Notes under the pieces: generated by a model
What the model was told of the DNA's origin: nothing
Databases searched by the model: none
The model's input: the letters and a program-made list of their open reading frames with translations, nothing else
Shown: one piece after another, positions 34,472 through 43,192 of the stretch
Layout of the letters: every line of letters starts with the position of its first letter
Numbering within the stretch: the stretch's first letter is position 1
Made by a program: the position numbers and the translations under genes
NCBI GenBank assembly: GCA_003021305.1
Contig: PXQN01000076.1
Coordinates: 1 to 50,438 of the forward strand
Direction: 5' to 3'
Length of the DNA stretch: 50,438 bases
From: Halobacteriales archaeon QH_10_67_22
GTDB taxonomy: Archaea > Halobacteriota > Halobacteria > Halobacteriales > Haloarculaceae

Positions 34472-35372
34472 CGCGAAAACTGCGCTCGTGTTCCCTGATG
34501 AGTTCGTGGGCGCTGGACTCGGCCTGGTACTCGACGATGCCGACACAGCCACAGGCCAACCCCCTGAGAAGCTCCGTCGCGAACGACGCCCGACTGGCGG
34601 TCTGGACGAACGCGTGGGCACCCTTGTAGACTGCGACCCGGCGCTCCGTGTCACAGGCCCCGGCGAACGTGATGCGGTCGTCGATACGGAGGTCGGCGGC
34701 CTGGCGCTCGTAACTGCCCCGCTGGGGGCCGTCGCCGACGATCGTCGCCGACCAGTCCCTGTCGCGAAGTTCCGCCAGTCCGAGCAGCAGGCTTCCGGCG
34801 TTTGCAGTCTCGTCGAGTCGGTGCGAGTACACCACGTCGATCTCGTCGGCGGGTTCGACCGACCGGATGGTGGACCTGTCGATACTTTCCGGGATGACGT
34901 GGGTGTCCTCGCCTGCTGCGCCGACTTCGCGGACGGCAGTCCGGACCAGTTCCGAAGGGGTGACCACCGCGTCTGGCAGCGCCGCGGCCCGCTCGAACAG
35001 TCGCGCCTCTTCGATCGGTTCGTCGCCGTACCACTCTGCGACCAGGGGAGCACGCGCCAGTCGACGCCCGACGCTCGCGGCCTGGACGGCCGCCGGCGGA
35101 TCGGGACGGGCGTGGATCACGTCCGGTCGTTCTCTGGCGAGCAACCCCGGCAACCGCGTCGTGAACGACCCGACCTCCGGCGCCTCCGCGACGGCCCGGT
35201 AGGCGACGCCGTCGCGTTCGACCCGGTCCTCGAAGGTGTCCCACCACTGGGCACAGAACACCGTCACGTCGTGGCCCCGGCCGGCGAGGTGGCGTGCGAC
35301 CCGCTCGAACCGGTGTCTGCCGTCGGAGTCGTCGTAGTGGCCCGTCTTCATCGTCACCAGCGCCACGCGCAT
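34314..35372 (-). CDS. GT4-type glycosyltransferase
   Basis: From ATG 35372 the protein has 352 residues: MRVALVTMKTGHYDDSDGRHRFERVARHLAGRGHDVTVFC, a GT-B fold N-terminal domain. The C-terminal half has IDVVYSHRLDETANAGSLLLGLAEL, a nucleotide-sugar site region WSATIVGDGPQRGSYERQA, and an acidic motif region RASFATELLRGLACGCVGI corresponding to the EX7E area. Likely transfers a sugar from a nucleotide donor to a glycolipid, exopolysaccharide or glycoprotein glycan; the acceptor cannot be told. The ORF-track start at 35447 lies in element A3 and is rejected. Confidence 0.9.
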   Translation of the reverse strand: MRVALVTMKTGHYDDSDGRHRFERVARHLAGRGHDVTVFCAQWWDTFEDRVERDGVAYRAVAEAPEVGSFTTRLPGLLARERPDVIHARPDPPAAVQAASVGRRLARAPLVAEWYGDEPIEEARLFERAAALPDAVVTPSELVRTAVREVGAAGEDTHVIPESIDRSTIRSVEPADEIDVVYSHRLDETANAGSLLLGLAELRDRDWSATIVGDGPQRGSYERQAADLRIDDRITFAGACDTERRVAVYKGAHAFVQTASRASFATELLRGLACGCVGIVEYQAESSAHELIREHERSFRVTDPQGVAEAIVDAGQFDRMTVDEDWRDYDHDAVLEQYLDVYRDVVDDYGLF

Positions 35373-35416
35373 ACGTCGGGAGAGGGTGCCCGTTTTCAAA
35401 AACCCCGGCCCCGTCA

Positions 35417-35523
35417 CACGGTCGTGCGTACTTCTTTTGATTCCCACGAAACAGAAGACTATCTCCGTGGTCTGAAACGCCGATCCTCACCGACACTGCC
35501 GAAATTGGGTACGCACGACCGTA
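35417..35523. repeat. Family A inverted-repeat element (A3), complete, inverted orientation, 107 bp
   Basis: The right end is TACGCACGACCGTA. The left end is CACGGTCGTGCGTA, with one base changed. Flanks are TCA (35414-35416) and TCA (35524-35526), a perfect 3-bp duplication. The interior (tcccacgaaacagaaga, gtctgaaacgccgatcc, cgacactgccgaaatt) is the reverse complement of A1/A2-type sequence. It lies between two divergent genes, unlike the copies at stop codons. Confidence 0.85.
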
Positions 35524-35592
35524 TCAGGGGAAAGTAGGCTCGTCCTACGGTCGGGGGAAGGTTTATGACGCCGAATACGCATCTGAAAGCAA

Positions 35593-36324
35593 GTGAACCG
35601 ACGGGCGTTTCTCGGAGCGGTCGGTGCTACCGTGTCGGTCGGGCTGCTCGGGCGGCGGGCGTTCGCGACCGAGGACCCGCTGGTCGTGCGAGTGTGGCCG
35701 AGCACGCGCGCAGCAGAACACGAGCCAGTCGGGCGTCTCCGCGGGTACCTCGTGGCGGCGCTCGAACCCGTCGTCGGTCCCGTCGCCGTCCAGCGTGGCG
35801 AGGGCTCCGTCGACCTCCCTCGCGAGGGGGGACGCCAGGTGTTGAGCCGGCGCTGGCCGCGACGTGTGCTACTGGGCGCCAGCGGCTTCGGGCAGATAAA
35901 CCCCGTCGACGGCGTGAACCTGCTCGTGACCGACGGTGACCCGACGGTCCAGCCCGCGGGGTTCGCACGACCGGGCGTCGCGGCGGCGACCGGCGCGAGT
36001 GCGGTCGCTCGTATGCCGCCGGTCGATGAAATCGACCCCGTCGTCCCGTACTCGATCCCTGCCGCCGCGACCCAGCTGGCGCTACACGAGTGTGGCCACG
36101 CGCTCGGGTTCACCCACGAGCAGGGAAGCGTCACTGAATCGGAGGGGGGGATCGTCTCGAGTCCGATGGTGGGCAGCTACTACTGGGCGAGACCTGCGGT
36201 CCGGGACCGACAGCTAAACGGGGCCGAAAACGCCTGTGGCGAGTCGTACCCGGCACCGAACCTGGGTGGCAAGCGACGACTCCGCCTGCGATACGCCGAC
36301 TGTGTGACGGACCGTCATCAGTGA
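35593..36324 (+). CDS. Tat-exported metzincin-like zinc peptidase
   Basis: A 243-residue protein from GTG 35593 (VNRRAFLGAVGATVSVGLLGRRAFA) with a twin-arginine-type signal and a probable cleavage site after FA. The mature part carries LALHECGHALGFTHEQG, which fits HExxHxxGxxH. This extended zinc site of metzincins (matrixin/astacin-like peptidases) is followed by a possible Met-turn at SSPMVGS. A TATA-like gtttatga lies 25-32 nt upstream. It probably acts outside the cell. The substrate is unknown. Confidence 0.82.
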   Translation: MNRRAFLGAVGATVSVGLLGRRAFATEDPLVVRVWPSTRAAEHEPVGRLRGYLVAALEPVVGPVAVQRGEGSVDLPREGGRQVLSRRWPRRVLLGASGFGQINPVDGVNLLVTDGDPTVQPAGFARPGVAAATGASAVARMPPVDEIDPVVPYSIPAAATQLALHECGHALGFTHEQGSVTESEGGIVSSPMVGSYYWARPAVRDRQLNGAENACGESYPAPNLGGKRRLRLRYADCVTDRHQ

Positions 36325-36447
36325 TTCTCGGACACGTGAGCCTCGAACAAAGCGAGCCTCGCCAGTGACGCTTCGATACATCCCCGTCGAACGAGCGGCC
36401 GTCCTCAGGGGCTCACGAGCGGGCGCCGGCGCGACGCCCGGGGACAC

Positions 36448-36684
36448 TCATCCGTCCGCTGGCGTTTCGCCGTCGGTCGGCGTCTCGTCCATGCCGTCGG
36501 TCGGCGTGTCACCCATCCCGTCGGTCGGGGTCGTCCCCTCGCCGTCGCCGGGCGTCTCCCCCGCGCCGTCGCCGGGTGTCTCGTCCATTCCGTCTGTCGG
36601 TGACTCCGCGCCTGGGCCAGGGCCGCCACAGCCGGCGAGCCCGACTACAAGGAGTACGCTCAGTATCGCGATCTTGCGGTACAT
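36448..36684 (-). CDS. Small lipoprotein consisting only of a repeat linker
   Basis: From ATG 36684 the protein has 78 residues: MYRKIAILSVLLVVGLAGCGG, a Sec-type lipoprotein signal with lipobox (LAGC). It is followed by an imperfect repeat of the type DGMDETPGDGAGETPGDGEGTTPTDGMGDTPTDG. This linker style resembles the one in the halocyanin gene at 4869, but no folded domain follows. It could be a complete surface lipoprotein with a disordered acidic tail, or the remains of a longer gene. It is divergent from the S9 peptidase gene. Confidence 0.65.
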   Translation of the reverse strand: MYRKIAILSVLLVVGLAGCGGPGPGAESPTDGMDETPGDGAGETPGDGEGTTPTDGMGDTPTDGMDETPTDGETPADG

Positions 36685-36851
36685 GCACTCTCGGCCACAC
36701 ACCGTCCCCACTTCGTTATGTGTGGATTTTCGGAGACGTTTGCGACCGTTGTGACCGTTGTGACTGTTCGAATCGCGGGACGTCAGACGGTTTCCGGCGC
36801 CGGTGGTGGCGCTCCCCGAAGGGTTTTGCCGTGGCCGACGGTTGGGAGCGT

Positions 36852-38681
36852 ATGTACGACCTAGAACGATACCTCTCGGTCCGGAGCGCGTACGGGGCGT
36901 CGTTTTCGCCCGACGGCGATGTCTCAGTGCTCCTCGACGCGACGGGCGTCCCGCAGGTCTGGACGCTCGACGGGCCGGGCGTCTGGCCCGAACAGCGCAC
37001 CTTCTACGACGAGCGAGTGACCTTCGCCTCGTGGTCACCCGAGCGCCGGGAACTCGTCTTCGGGATGGACGAAGGGGGCAACGAGCGCGCCCAGCTGTAC
37101 CGTCTCGACCCCGCCGACGGGACGGTCACGGACCTGACCCGGTCGCCCGAGGCCAAACACCGCTGGGGCGGGTGGAGCCACGACGGCGACCGCTTCGCGT
37201 TCGCGGCCAACCGCCGCGACGAGTCCGTCTTCGACGTGTACGTCCAGGGTCGCACGGAGACCGGTGCCGAGGCGACGCGGGTCTACGAGGGCGAGGGCTG
37301 GCTGTCGGTCGGGGGGTGGTCGCCCGACGATTCGCGACTGGTCGTCTCGCGGGCCCACTGGAGTTTCGACCAGGACCTGTTCGTCCTCGACGTCGAGTCG
37401 GGCGAGTTGACCCACGTCACGCCCCACGATGGCGACGTGCGGTTTACCAGCGCGTCCTGGGGGCCCGACGGGGAGGCGCTGTATCTCGTCACCGACTACG
37501 ACGCCGACACCGAGTACCTGGCGCGACTGGACCTGGCGACGGCGACGCCACTGGGCGCGGACGGCGACGTCGGCGCAGCGCTCGACGTCGTTCGTTGCGG
37601 CGGCGACTGGAACATCGACGGCGTCGCACTGGACGACGAGACCGGTCGGCTGGTGTACTCGCGCAACGTCGAGGGGTACACCGAACTCACGGTCGGGGAA
37701 CTCGACGGGCCGACGACGATAGCGGAGGTCCCGGGGCCGGACCTGCCCGGGGGCGTCGCGGGCGGCGTGAGTTTCGAAGACGGCGCCGACCGGTACGCCC
37801 TGTCGGCGTCGGGGCGAACCGACAACACGAACGTCTACGTGGTCGAGTTCGCGACCGGCGAGACCGAACGCTGGACGCGCGCCGCGACGGCCGGCATCCC
37901 CCGCGAGACGTTCGTCGCGCCCGACCTGGTCCGGTACCCGACCTTCGACGACCGCGAGGTTCCGGGACTGTTCTCGCTGCCCCGAGAGTGGACGCCCGGG
38001 GAGACGCCGGTGGTCGTCGACGTCCACGGCGGCCCCGAGAGCCAGCGCCGGCCGTCGTTCGCGGGGTTGACCCAGTACTTCCTCTCGCGGGGGTACGCCG
38101 TCTTCGAACCGAACGTCCGCGGGTCGACCGGGTACGGGAAGGCGTACACCCACCTCGACGACGTGGAAAACCGGATGGACGCGGTGGCCGACCTGGAGGC
38201 GGCGGTCGAGTGGCTGACCGCCCACGGGGCGATAGACCCCGACCGGGTGGTCGCGATGGGCGGGTCCTACGGCGGGTTCATGGTGCTGGCGGCGCTGACC
38301 GAGTACCCCGACCTCTGGGCGGCGGGCGTCGACGTCGTCGGCATCGCCAACTTCGTCACCTTCCTGGAGAACACGGGTTCGTGGCGCCGACAGCTGCGCG
38401 AGGCCGAGTACGGCTCGCTCGAGGCGGACCGCGAGTTCCTGGAATCGATATCGCCGATCAATCACGTTGAGGCCATCGAGGCGCCGCTGTTCGTGCTCCA
38501 CGGCGCCAACGACCCCCGCGTCCCGGTCGGCGAGGCCGAACAGGTCGCCGAGAAGGCGCGCGAACAGGGCGTCCCCGTCGAGCAACTGATATTCGAGGAC
38601 GAAGGCCACGGCATCTCGAAACTGGAGAACCGCATCGAGGCCTACACGGCAGTCGTCGACTTCCTCGACGACCACGTCTGA
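36852..38681 (+). CDS. S9-family serine peptidase (acylaminoacyl/prolyl oligopeptidase type)
   Basis: A 609-residue cytoplasmic peptidase. Residues 1 to about 350 form a WD40-like beta-propeller (repeated blades such as ASFSPDGDVSVLLD and GGWSPDDSRLVVSRAHW). The C-terminal alpha/beta-hydrolase domain has the nucleophile in AMGGSYGGFMVLAAL, the oxyanion region VDVHGGPESQRRPSFAG, the Asp in GANDPRVPVGEAEQ and the His in EDEGHGISKLENR. The triad is complete. It probably degrades short peptides. The start MYDLERYLSVRSAYG at 36852 is chosen over the long upstream extension. Its TGA stop is the target site of the truncated element A4. Confidence 0.93.
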   Translation: MYDLERYLSVRSAYGASFSPDGDVSVLLDATGVPQVWTLDGPGVWPEQRTFYDERVTFASWSPERRELVFGMDEGGNERAQLYRLDPADGTVTDLTRSPEAKHRWGGWSHDGDRFAFAANRRDESVFDVYVQGRTETGAEATRVYEGEGWLSVGGWSPDDSRLVVSRAHWSFDQDLFVLDVESGELTHVTPHDGDVRFTSASWGPDGEALYLVTDYDADTEYLARLDLATATPLGADGDVGAALDVVRCGGDWNIDGVALDDETGRLVYSRNVEGYTELTVGELDGPTTIAEVPGPDLPGGVAGGVSFEDGADRYALSASGRTDNTNVYVVEFATGETERWTRAATAGIPRETFVAPDLVRYPTFDDREVPGLFSLPREWTPGETPVVVDVHGGPESQRRPSFAGLTQYFLSRGYAVFEPNVRGSTGYGKAYTHLDDVENRMDAVADLEAAVEWLTAHGAIDPDRVVAMGGSYGGFMVLAALTEYPDLWAAGVDVVGIANFVTFLENTGSWRRQLREAEYGSLEADREFLESISPINHVEAIEAPLFVLHGANDPRVPVGEAEQVAEKAREQGVPVEQLIFEDEGHGISKLENRIEAYTAVVDFLDDHV

Positions 38682-38746
38682 TACGGTCGTGCGTAACTAA
38701 TTTCTGCAGTGTCGGTTCAGATCGGCGTTTCGGACCACGGAGACAC
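38682..38746. repeat. Family A inverted-repeat element (A4), truncated, about 65 bp
   Basis: It starts TACGGTCGTGCGTAACTAATTTCTGCAG directly after the TGA stop of the S9 peptidase gene. It follows A1/A2 through cggcgtttcggaccacggagac, then departs and has no right terminal repeat. It keeps exactly the end that abuts the stop codon. Confidence 0.8.
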
Positions 38747-38846
38747 GGGCGGTCGAAACCGACAGACTGCGACGCACTCTTTCGAAGCCTGAATCCACCG
38801 GGTTCGGTCCGAGCCAGCGGCCCCCGGAGGATGAACGAACGCCCGG

Positions 38847-38856
38847 ATTTATCTGT
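38847..38856 (+). promoter_or_regulatory. TATA-like promoter element of the Nudix-like gene
   Basis: The stretch atttatctgt lies 23-32 nt before the ATG at 38879. It sits downstream of the ORF-track start at 38831, so transcription would begin near 38879. This is why the shorter, leaderless start is annotated. Confidence 0.45.
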
Positions 38857-38878
38857 CAGGCTTCGGAGGTACCGATCT

Positions 38879-39361
38879 ATGCGTGTGGCGGACCTGTCGA
38901 AAGACAGGGTCGCTGAGAGGCTGGGGGCTCTGGAGGAAGCGTACTCGTCGTTCCCGGTCAACCAGACGACGCTGTCCGTCTCCGGCGATGCGTACGAGCG
39001 TGCGCGCGAGCGATGTACCACGGGACTCGCCGACGTCTACGTCCAGGTGTATGACGACGCCGGGGAGGTGTTACTCGTCGAGTCCGACGACGGCCTGACC
39101 GTGCCACACGTCGAACCGGGGACGGACGAACGACTCGAAGCAGGCACGCGACGGGCCATCGCCGAACGGACCGGCGTAGAGTGTCGGTTGACCGACCTCC
39201 AGCGGGCGACGATACTCGGGGTTCGTCACGACGGCAACCCGGAGCGTGAACCGCTGTACCGACTCACAACGCTCTTTGCCGCCGAACACACCGCCGGCAG
39301 TCCCGGTCCAGGGGTCGCGTGGTACGACGACCCCCCCGAGTCGGTGCTGCCGGACCACTGA
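38879..39361 (+). CDS. Nudix-like domain protein with degenerate Nudix box
   Basis: From ATG 38879 (MRVADLSKDRVAERLGALEEAY) the protein has 160 residues. The core is Nudix-like: a central strand LADVYVQVYDDAGEVLLVES, then EPGTDERLEAGTRRAIAERTGVEC in the place of the Nudix box. The consensus GX5EX7REUXEEXGU is only partly kept. The central REUXEE reads RAIAER, so the glutamates that bind catalytic metal are missing. It may be inactive as a hydrolase and act as a binding or regulatory protein (inference). It is enclosed by element copies A4 (upstream) and A5 (at its stop). Confidence 0.72.
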   Translation: MRVADLSKDRVAERLGALEEAYSSFPVNQTTLSVSGDAYERARERCTTGLADVYVQVYDDAGEVLLVESDDGLTVPHVEPGTDERLEAGTRRAIAERTGVECRLTDLQRATILGVRHDGNPEREPLYRLTTLFAAEHTAGSPGPGVAWYDDPPESVLPDH

Positions 39362-39468
39362 TACGGTCGTGCGTAATTCTTTTGATTCCCACGAAACAGA
39401 AGGCTCTCTCCGTGGTCCGAAACGCCGGTCTTCACCGACACTGCCGAAATTGGGTACGCACGACCGTA
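39362..39468. repeat. Family A inverted-repeat element (A5), complete, inverted orientation, 107 bp
   Basis: Its ends are TACGGTCGTGCGTA and TACGCACGACCGTA, a perfect 14-bp inverted repeat. Flanks are TGA at 39359-39361 (the Nudix-like gene stop) and TGA at 39469-39471. The interior is almost identical to A3 and inverted relative to A1, A2 and A4. Confidence 0.88.
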
Positions 39469-39539
39469 TGACGGCCGCGCCTGCTGGTGTCACGTTGTTG
39501 AGGAGAAACACAACCCTTAGGACCGCTGTTCCCCGAACT

Positions 39540-40391
39540 GTGGCCACAGTGGCAGTCATCGAGACGACGGGATTGACCAAACGCTACGGGGAGACGGCGG
39601 CCGTCCGTGGCCTGGACCTGACCGTCGATGGGGGGCGAATATACGGGTTTCTCGGACCCAACGGTGCCGGCAAGACGACCACGATGCGGCTGTTGACGGG
39701 GCTGACCCGTCCGACCAGCGGGTCGGCCACCGTGGCCGGCGTCGACGTCCGGGACCGCGACCAACTGGGCGAGCGGATCGGCTACGCGCCCGACACACCA
39801 CCCCTCTACGAGAAACTCACCGCCCGCGAACAGCTGGCTGCCGTCGCGGATGTCCGGGGGATCGACCGCGAGCACAAACGCGAGCGGATCCCGGCGCTGC
39901 TCGACCGGTTCGACCTCGACGATGCCGACGAGCCCATCGAGACCTACTCCCGGGGGATGAAACAGAAGACGAGCGTCGTCCAGGCCATCGTCCACGAACC
40001 GGACGTGGTGTTTCTCGACGAACCGACGAGCGGGCTCGACCCCAACGCCGCCCGGACGATGAAGACGGTGCTGGCGGACCTGCGCGAGGCCGGGACGACC
40101 GTCTTTCTCTCGACGCACGTCTTGCCGGTCGTCGACGAACTCGCGGATACGGTCGGACTGCTGTACGACGGCCAGTTGCTCGCCGAGGACGACCCGGAGT
40201 CGCTGAAAGACGCGCTCGCCGGCGACTCCCTGGAGGACGCCTTCGTCGAACTGACGACCAACGGCCACGGGGCGACGGCCGCCGTCACCGAGGACACTCC
40301 CGGCGACGCTGGCGAGGGGGCGACAGGGGAGGGCGCGGGCGACCCGTCGAACGCCGATGGAACGCCACTGGACTACAGTACAGACCGATGA
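39540..40391 (+). CDS. ABC transporter ATP-binding protein
   Basis: From GTG 39540 (VATVAVIETTGLTKRYGETAAVRGLDL) the protein has 283 residues. A GTG three codons later is also possible. It carries Walker A GPNGAGKTTT, the ABC signature YSRGMKQKT, Walker B VVFLDEPTSGLDP and the H-loop FLSTHV. The sequence is of the drug/multicopper (CcmA/NatA) exporter class. After the ATPase domain it has an acidic Gly-rich tail (DTPGDAGEGATGEGAGD). The stop overlaps the permease ATG by 4 nt, so the two genes form a transporter operon. The substrate is unknown. Confidence 0.93.
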   Translation: MATVAVIETTGLTKRYGETAAVRGLDLTVDGGRIYGFLGPNGAGKTTTMRLLTGLTRPTSGSATVAGVDVRDRDQLGERIGYAPDTPPLYEKLTAREQLAAVADVRGIDREHKRERIPALLDRFDLDDADEPIETYSRGMKQKTSVVQAIVHEPDVVFLDEPTSGLDPNAARTMKTVLADLREAGTTVFLSTHVLPVVDELADTVGLLYDGQLLAEDDPESLKDALAGDSLEDAFVELTTNGHGATAAVTEDTPGDAGEGATGEGAGDPSNADGTPLDYSTDR

Positions 40392-41995
40392 CGGCACGCG
40401 GGGGGTCGGTCAGGGAGCGGGTCCGGCCGGCGCTGGTGGCGAGTCGCGTCACCGTTCGACAGCTGTTGCGCAAGCAGTACCAGTCGACGCTGTTGCTGGG
40501 GATCATCGTCGGGTTCAACGTCTTCCTGGCGGCGCTGCTGTCGGGGGTCGCCGGCCCCGGCGCCTACGACCTGGGACGGGCGCTGGCCGTCGGTGACGGC
40601 CTCGCGGCCACACAGGCGCGCGACGCGACGCTCTCCGGGCTCGTCCTGGTGAGCGTGATGCACACGCTCGGGGCGGCCTCGGACGCCAAGTACAAACACC
40701 ACCGCGTGGCGTTTCTGACCGCTACCTCGACGGGGGCCGTCGTCACGGCGCTTCTGACCCGGCGTGTCGTCGCGTCGCTCACGCTGTTCGGCCCGGCCCT
40801 CGTGGTGGCCGCCGTCGCCTTCGGCGCGGGGACCGGCGTGCCGGTGAACGCCCTCTCGGTCGGCCTGGTGAGCCTCTGGTTTGTGACCGCGACGGCGGTC
40901 TGTACGCTTCCGTTCGGGCTGGCGGTCAACTGGCTGCTGGCCGGGTACGACCTTTCAGGCAACGCGCGACTGGGGCTGGGTACGGTCGTCCTGGGTGTCT
41001 TCTACCTCGCGCTGTTCGGCCGGCGGGTTATCGCCGATCTGTTGTCCGTGACACCGGTCGCCTGGGCGGGCGATCTGCTGCTCGTGGGCGTGGCGGGGGG
41101 CGAGGCCGACCCGTTGCTGGCGGCCGGGTTCGCCCTCGCGAGTCTGGTCGCGGTCGCCGTCACGGGCGCGTCGTGTGTCCGTCTGGCCGAGGCGGCCTGG
41201 TTCAGCGAACCCGGCGTCGCCGACACCGACGACGAGTCGGACCGGACGCTCCCGGACTTCGGGACGGGGCGACTGTGCGGCGTCGTCCCATCCGGGCGCA
41301 CGGCCGCGCTGGTCGCGCTCACCTGGCGGCGGACCCGGCGGACGCCGAAAGTGCTGTTCTACGTCTACCCGTCGGCGTTCGTCGGGTTCGTCATGGTCGA
41401 GCGCCTGGTCGTCAACGGCCCGTTCACCCCGGCACTGGTGCCGGTCGTCGTCTGTTTCGCCGGCGGGACCGCGGCCGGGAGCGCGTTCACGCTCAACCCG
41501 CTCGGGACCGAGGGCGACGCGCTCCCGACGCTGCTCACGTCGGGCGCGGGGGCCGGGCGGATCGTCCGCGCCAAGGCGGTCGCGGCCGCGATCCCTGGAG
41601 GACTGGTCGTGGTCGGACTCGCTCTCGGCCTCGGCGTCGGACTCGCCGTCCCGCCGGCCGTGCTCGTCGCGACAGTCGTCTACGCCGTCGCGCTGGTCGC
41701 GCTTGCGGGCGTGCTCTCGCAGGCACTGGGCGTCCACTATCCGCCCGACCACGAGGGGCTGCTCGGCGGGAGCGTCACAGTCCCCGACAAGTCCGCGTCG
41801 ATGCTGTACACGGTGGGGATGGTGACCGTCGCACTCCCGGGGTTCGCGGGACTGGGACAGTACGCGCTGACCGGCGCCGTCGTGGGCCCGGTGCTGGTCG
41901 CGGGCGTCGGGTCGACCGTCGCCGCCGCGGTCGGCGGTGGCGTCCTGTCCTACCGGCACGCGGTCGGACGGCTGGACGCCTACTCGGTCGAGTGA
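40388..41995 (+). CDS. ABC transporter permease
   Basis: A 535-residue integral membrane protein with about 12 hydrophobic segments in two halves separated by a cytoplasmic linker (EPGVADTDDESDRTLPDFG). It begins MTARGGSVRERVRPALVASRVTVRQLLRKQYQSTLLLG. Its ATG overlaps the ATPase stop by 4 nt. No solute-binding protein gene is adjacent, so export is more likely than import. The two-halves layout suggests that one polypeptide supplies the whole membrane domain. Confidence 0.88.
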   Translation: MTARGGSVRERVRPALVASRVTVRQLLRKQYQSTLLLGIIVGFNVFLAALLSGVAGPGAYDLGRALAVGDGLAATQARDATLSGLVLVSVMHTLGAASDAKYKHHRVAFLTATSTGAVVTALLTRRVVASLTLFGPALVVAAVAFGAGTGVPVNALSVGLVSLWFVTATAVCTLPFGLAVNWLLAGYDLSGNARLGLGTVVLGVFYLALFGRRVIADLLSVTPVAWAGDLLLVGVAGGEADPLLAAGFALASLVAVAVTGASCVRLAEAAWFSEPGVADTDDESDRTLPDFGTGRLCGVVPSGRTAALVALTWRRTRRTPKVLFYVYPSAFVGFVMVERLVVNGPFTPALVPVVVCFAGGTAAGSAFTLNPLGTEGDALPTLLTSGAGAGRIVRAKAVAAAIPGGLVVVGLALGLGVGLAVPPAVLVATVVYAVALVALAGVLSQALGVHYPPDHEGLLGGSVTVPDKSASMLYTVGMVTVALPGFAGLGQYALTGAVVGPVLVAGVGSTVAAAVGGGVLSYRHAVGRLDAYSVE

Positions 41996-42042
41996 CCACC
42001 TCACCGGCCGTGAGCGCGCCTAATTCCTGCGAGAGAAAGACG

Positions 42043-43101
42043 CTAGAGGACGCCGGTGACCCGGGCGGTTTCGCGGGCGGCGGCCTCGCTGACGCCGTCG
42101 CCCAGTATGGTGTAGCGGTCCCGGACCTCGTGGGCGGTGGTCAGCGCCTCGATGACGACTTCGGGGTCGATACCCAGGTCGTCGGCGGTCGTCGGCGCGT
42201 CGATAGCGGACAGCGCCTCGCGGATGTCCCGGAACTGGCCGTCGGGCCCGGTGTGGAGGTACTCGGTCATGACCGCGCCGACGCCGACCTGGTGGCCGTG
42301 GAGGGCAGGTTCGGGGGCGATCCGGTCGAGCTGGTGGGAGAAGAGGTGTTCGGCGCCGCTGGCTGGCCGCGAGGAGCCGTCGATGGACATGGCGACGCCC
42401 GATGAGACCAGCGCCTTGACGACGATCCACGCCGACTCCTCCAGCCCCGGCCGGACCGAGCCGGCGTTCTCGACGAGCATCTCTGCGGTCATCTGTGAGA
42501 GCGCGCCGGCGTACTCCGAGTAGTCGACGTTTTTCAGCCGGTGAGCGAGTTGCCAGTCCCGCACCGCGGTGAAATTCGAGATGATGTCGGCACAGCCCGC
42601 CGACGTGAGTTTCCAGGGGGCGTCGGCCAGCACGTCCGTGTCGGCGACGACCGCCAGCGGCGGTTCGGCGGCGACGCTGTGGCGCGTATCGCCCTCCGGG
42701 ATCGATGCCCGGCCGGAGACGATACCGTCGTGGCTCGCGGCCGTCGGGACAGAGACGAACCCTCTGTGGACCTCGTGGGCGGCCATCTTCGTCACGTCGA
42801 TCACCTTGCCGCCGCCGACGCCGACGAGATAGCCAGCGTCGGCCGCCTCGGCCGCCTCGGCGACGTCCTCGACGGCGCCGAACGTCGCCCGCTCGACCAC
42901 CTCCATCGCCGGGTCGGCGTCGGTCGCCGCGAACAGGTCGTACACTCTGTCGCCCGCCACGTCCCGCGGTGTCGGACTCGTCACGACCAGCGGCCGACCC
43001 GCGAGGTGTAACTCCTCGACCGCCGAAACCGTCTCGTCGATGACCTCGTGGCCCACGACCACGTTCCGGGGTAGCCGGATCCACGACGTTTTGTCGAACA
43101 T
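42043..43101 (-). CDS. egsA: sn-glycerol-1-phosphate dehydrogenase (NAD(P)+)
   Basis: Makes sn-glycerol-1-phosphate from dihydroxyacetone phosphate, the step that sets the stereochemistry of archaeal membrane lipids. From ATG 43101 the protein has 352 residues (MFDKTSWIRLPRNVVVGHEVI). The nucleotide-binding region is AGYLVGVGGGKVIDVTKMAA. The zinc-site regions lie in SAGCADIISNF, GAEHLFSHQLD and ALHGHQVGVGA. The ORF-track start at 43239 lies upstream of this conserved beginning. A short gap separates it from the Sua5 gene on the same strand. Confidence 0.95.
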   Translation of the reverse strand: MFDKTSWIRLPRNVVVGHEVIDETVSAVEELHLAGRPLVVTSPTPRDVAGDRVYDLFAATDADPAMEVVERATFGAVEDVAEAAEAADAGYLVGVGGGKVIDVTKMAAHEVHRGFVSVPTAASHDGIVSGRASIPEGDTRHSVAAEPPLAVVADTDVLADAPWKLTSAGCADIISNFTAVRDWQLAHRLKNVDYSEYAGALSQMTAEMLVENAGSVRPGLEESAWIVVKALVSSGVAMSIDGSSRPASGAEHLFSHQLDRIAPEPALHGHQVGVGAVMTEYLHTGPDGQFRDIREALSAIDAPTTADDLGIDPEVVIEALTTAHEVRDRYTILGDGVSEAAARETARVTGVL

Positions 43102-43192
43102 ATCCCCGATTGGCCACCGAGGTTGAAACGGTTTCCCCCCGACCATCGAAGAGGGCGACGGCCGCAGTCTCGATGCCCCCGGCGGGCGACGT

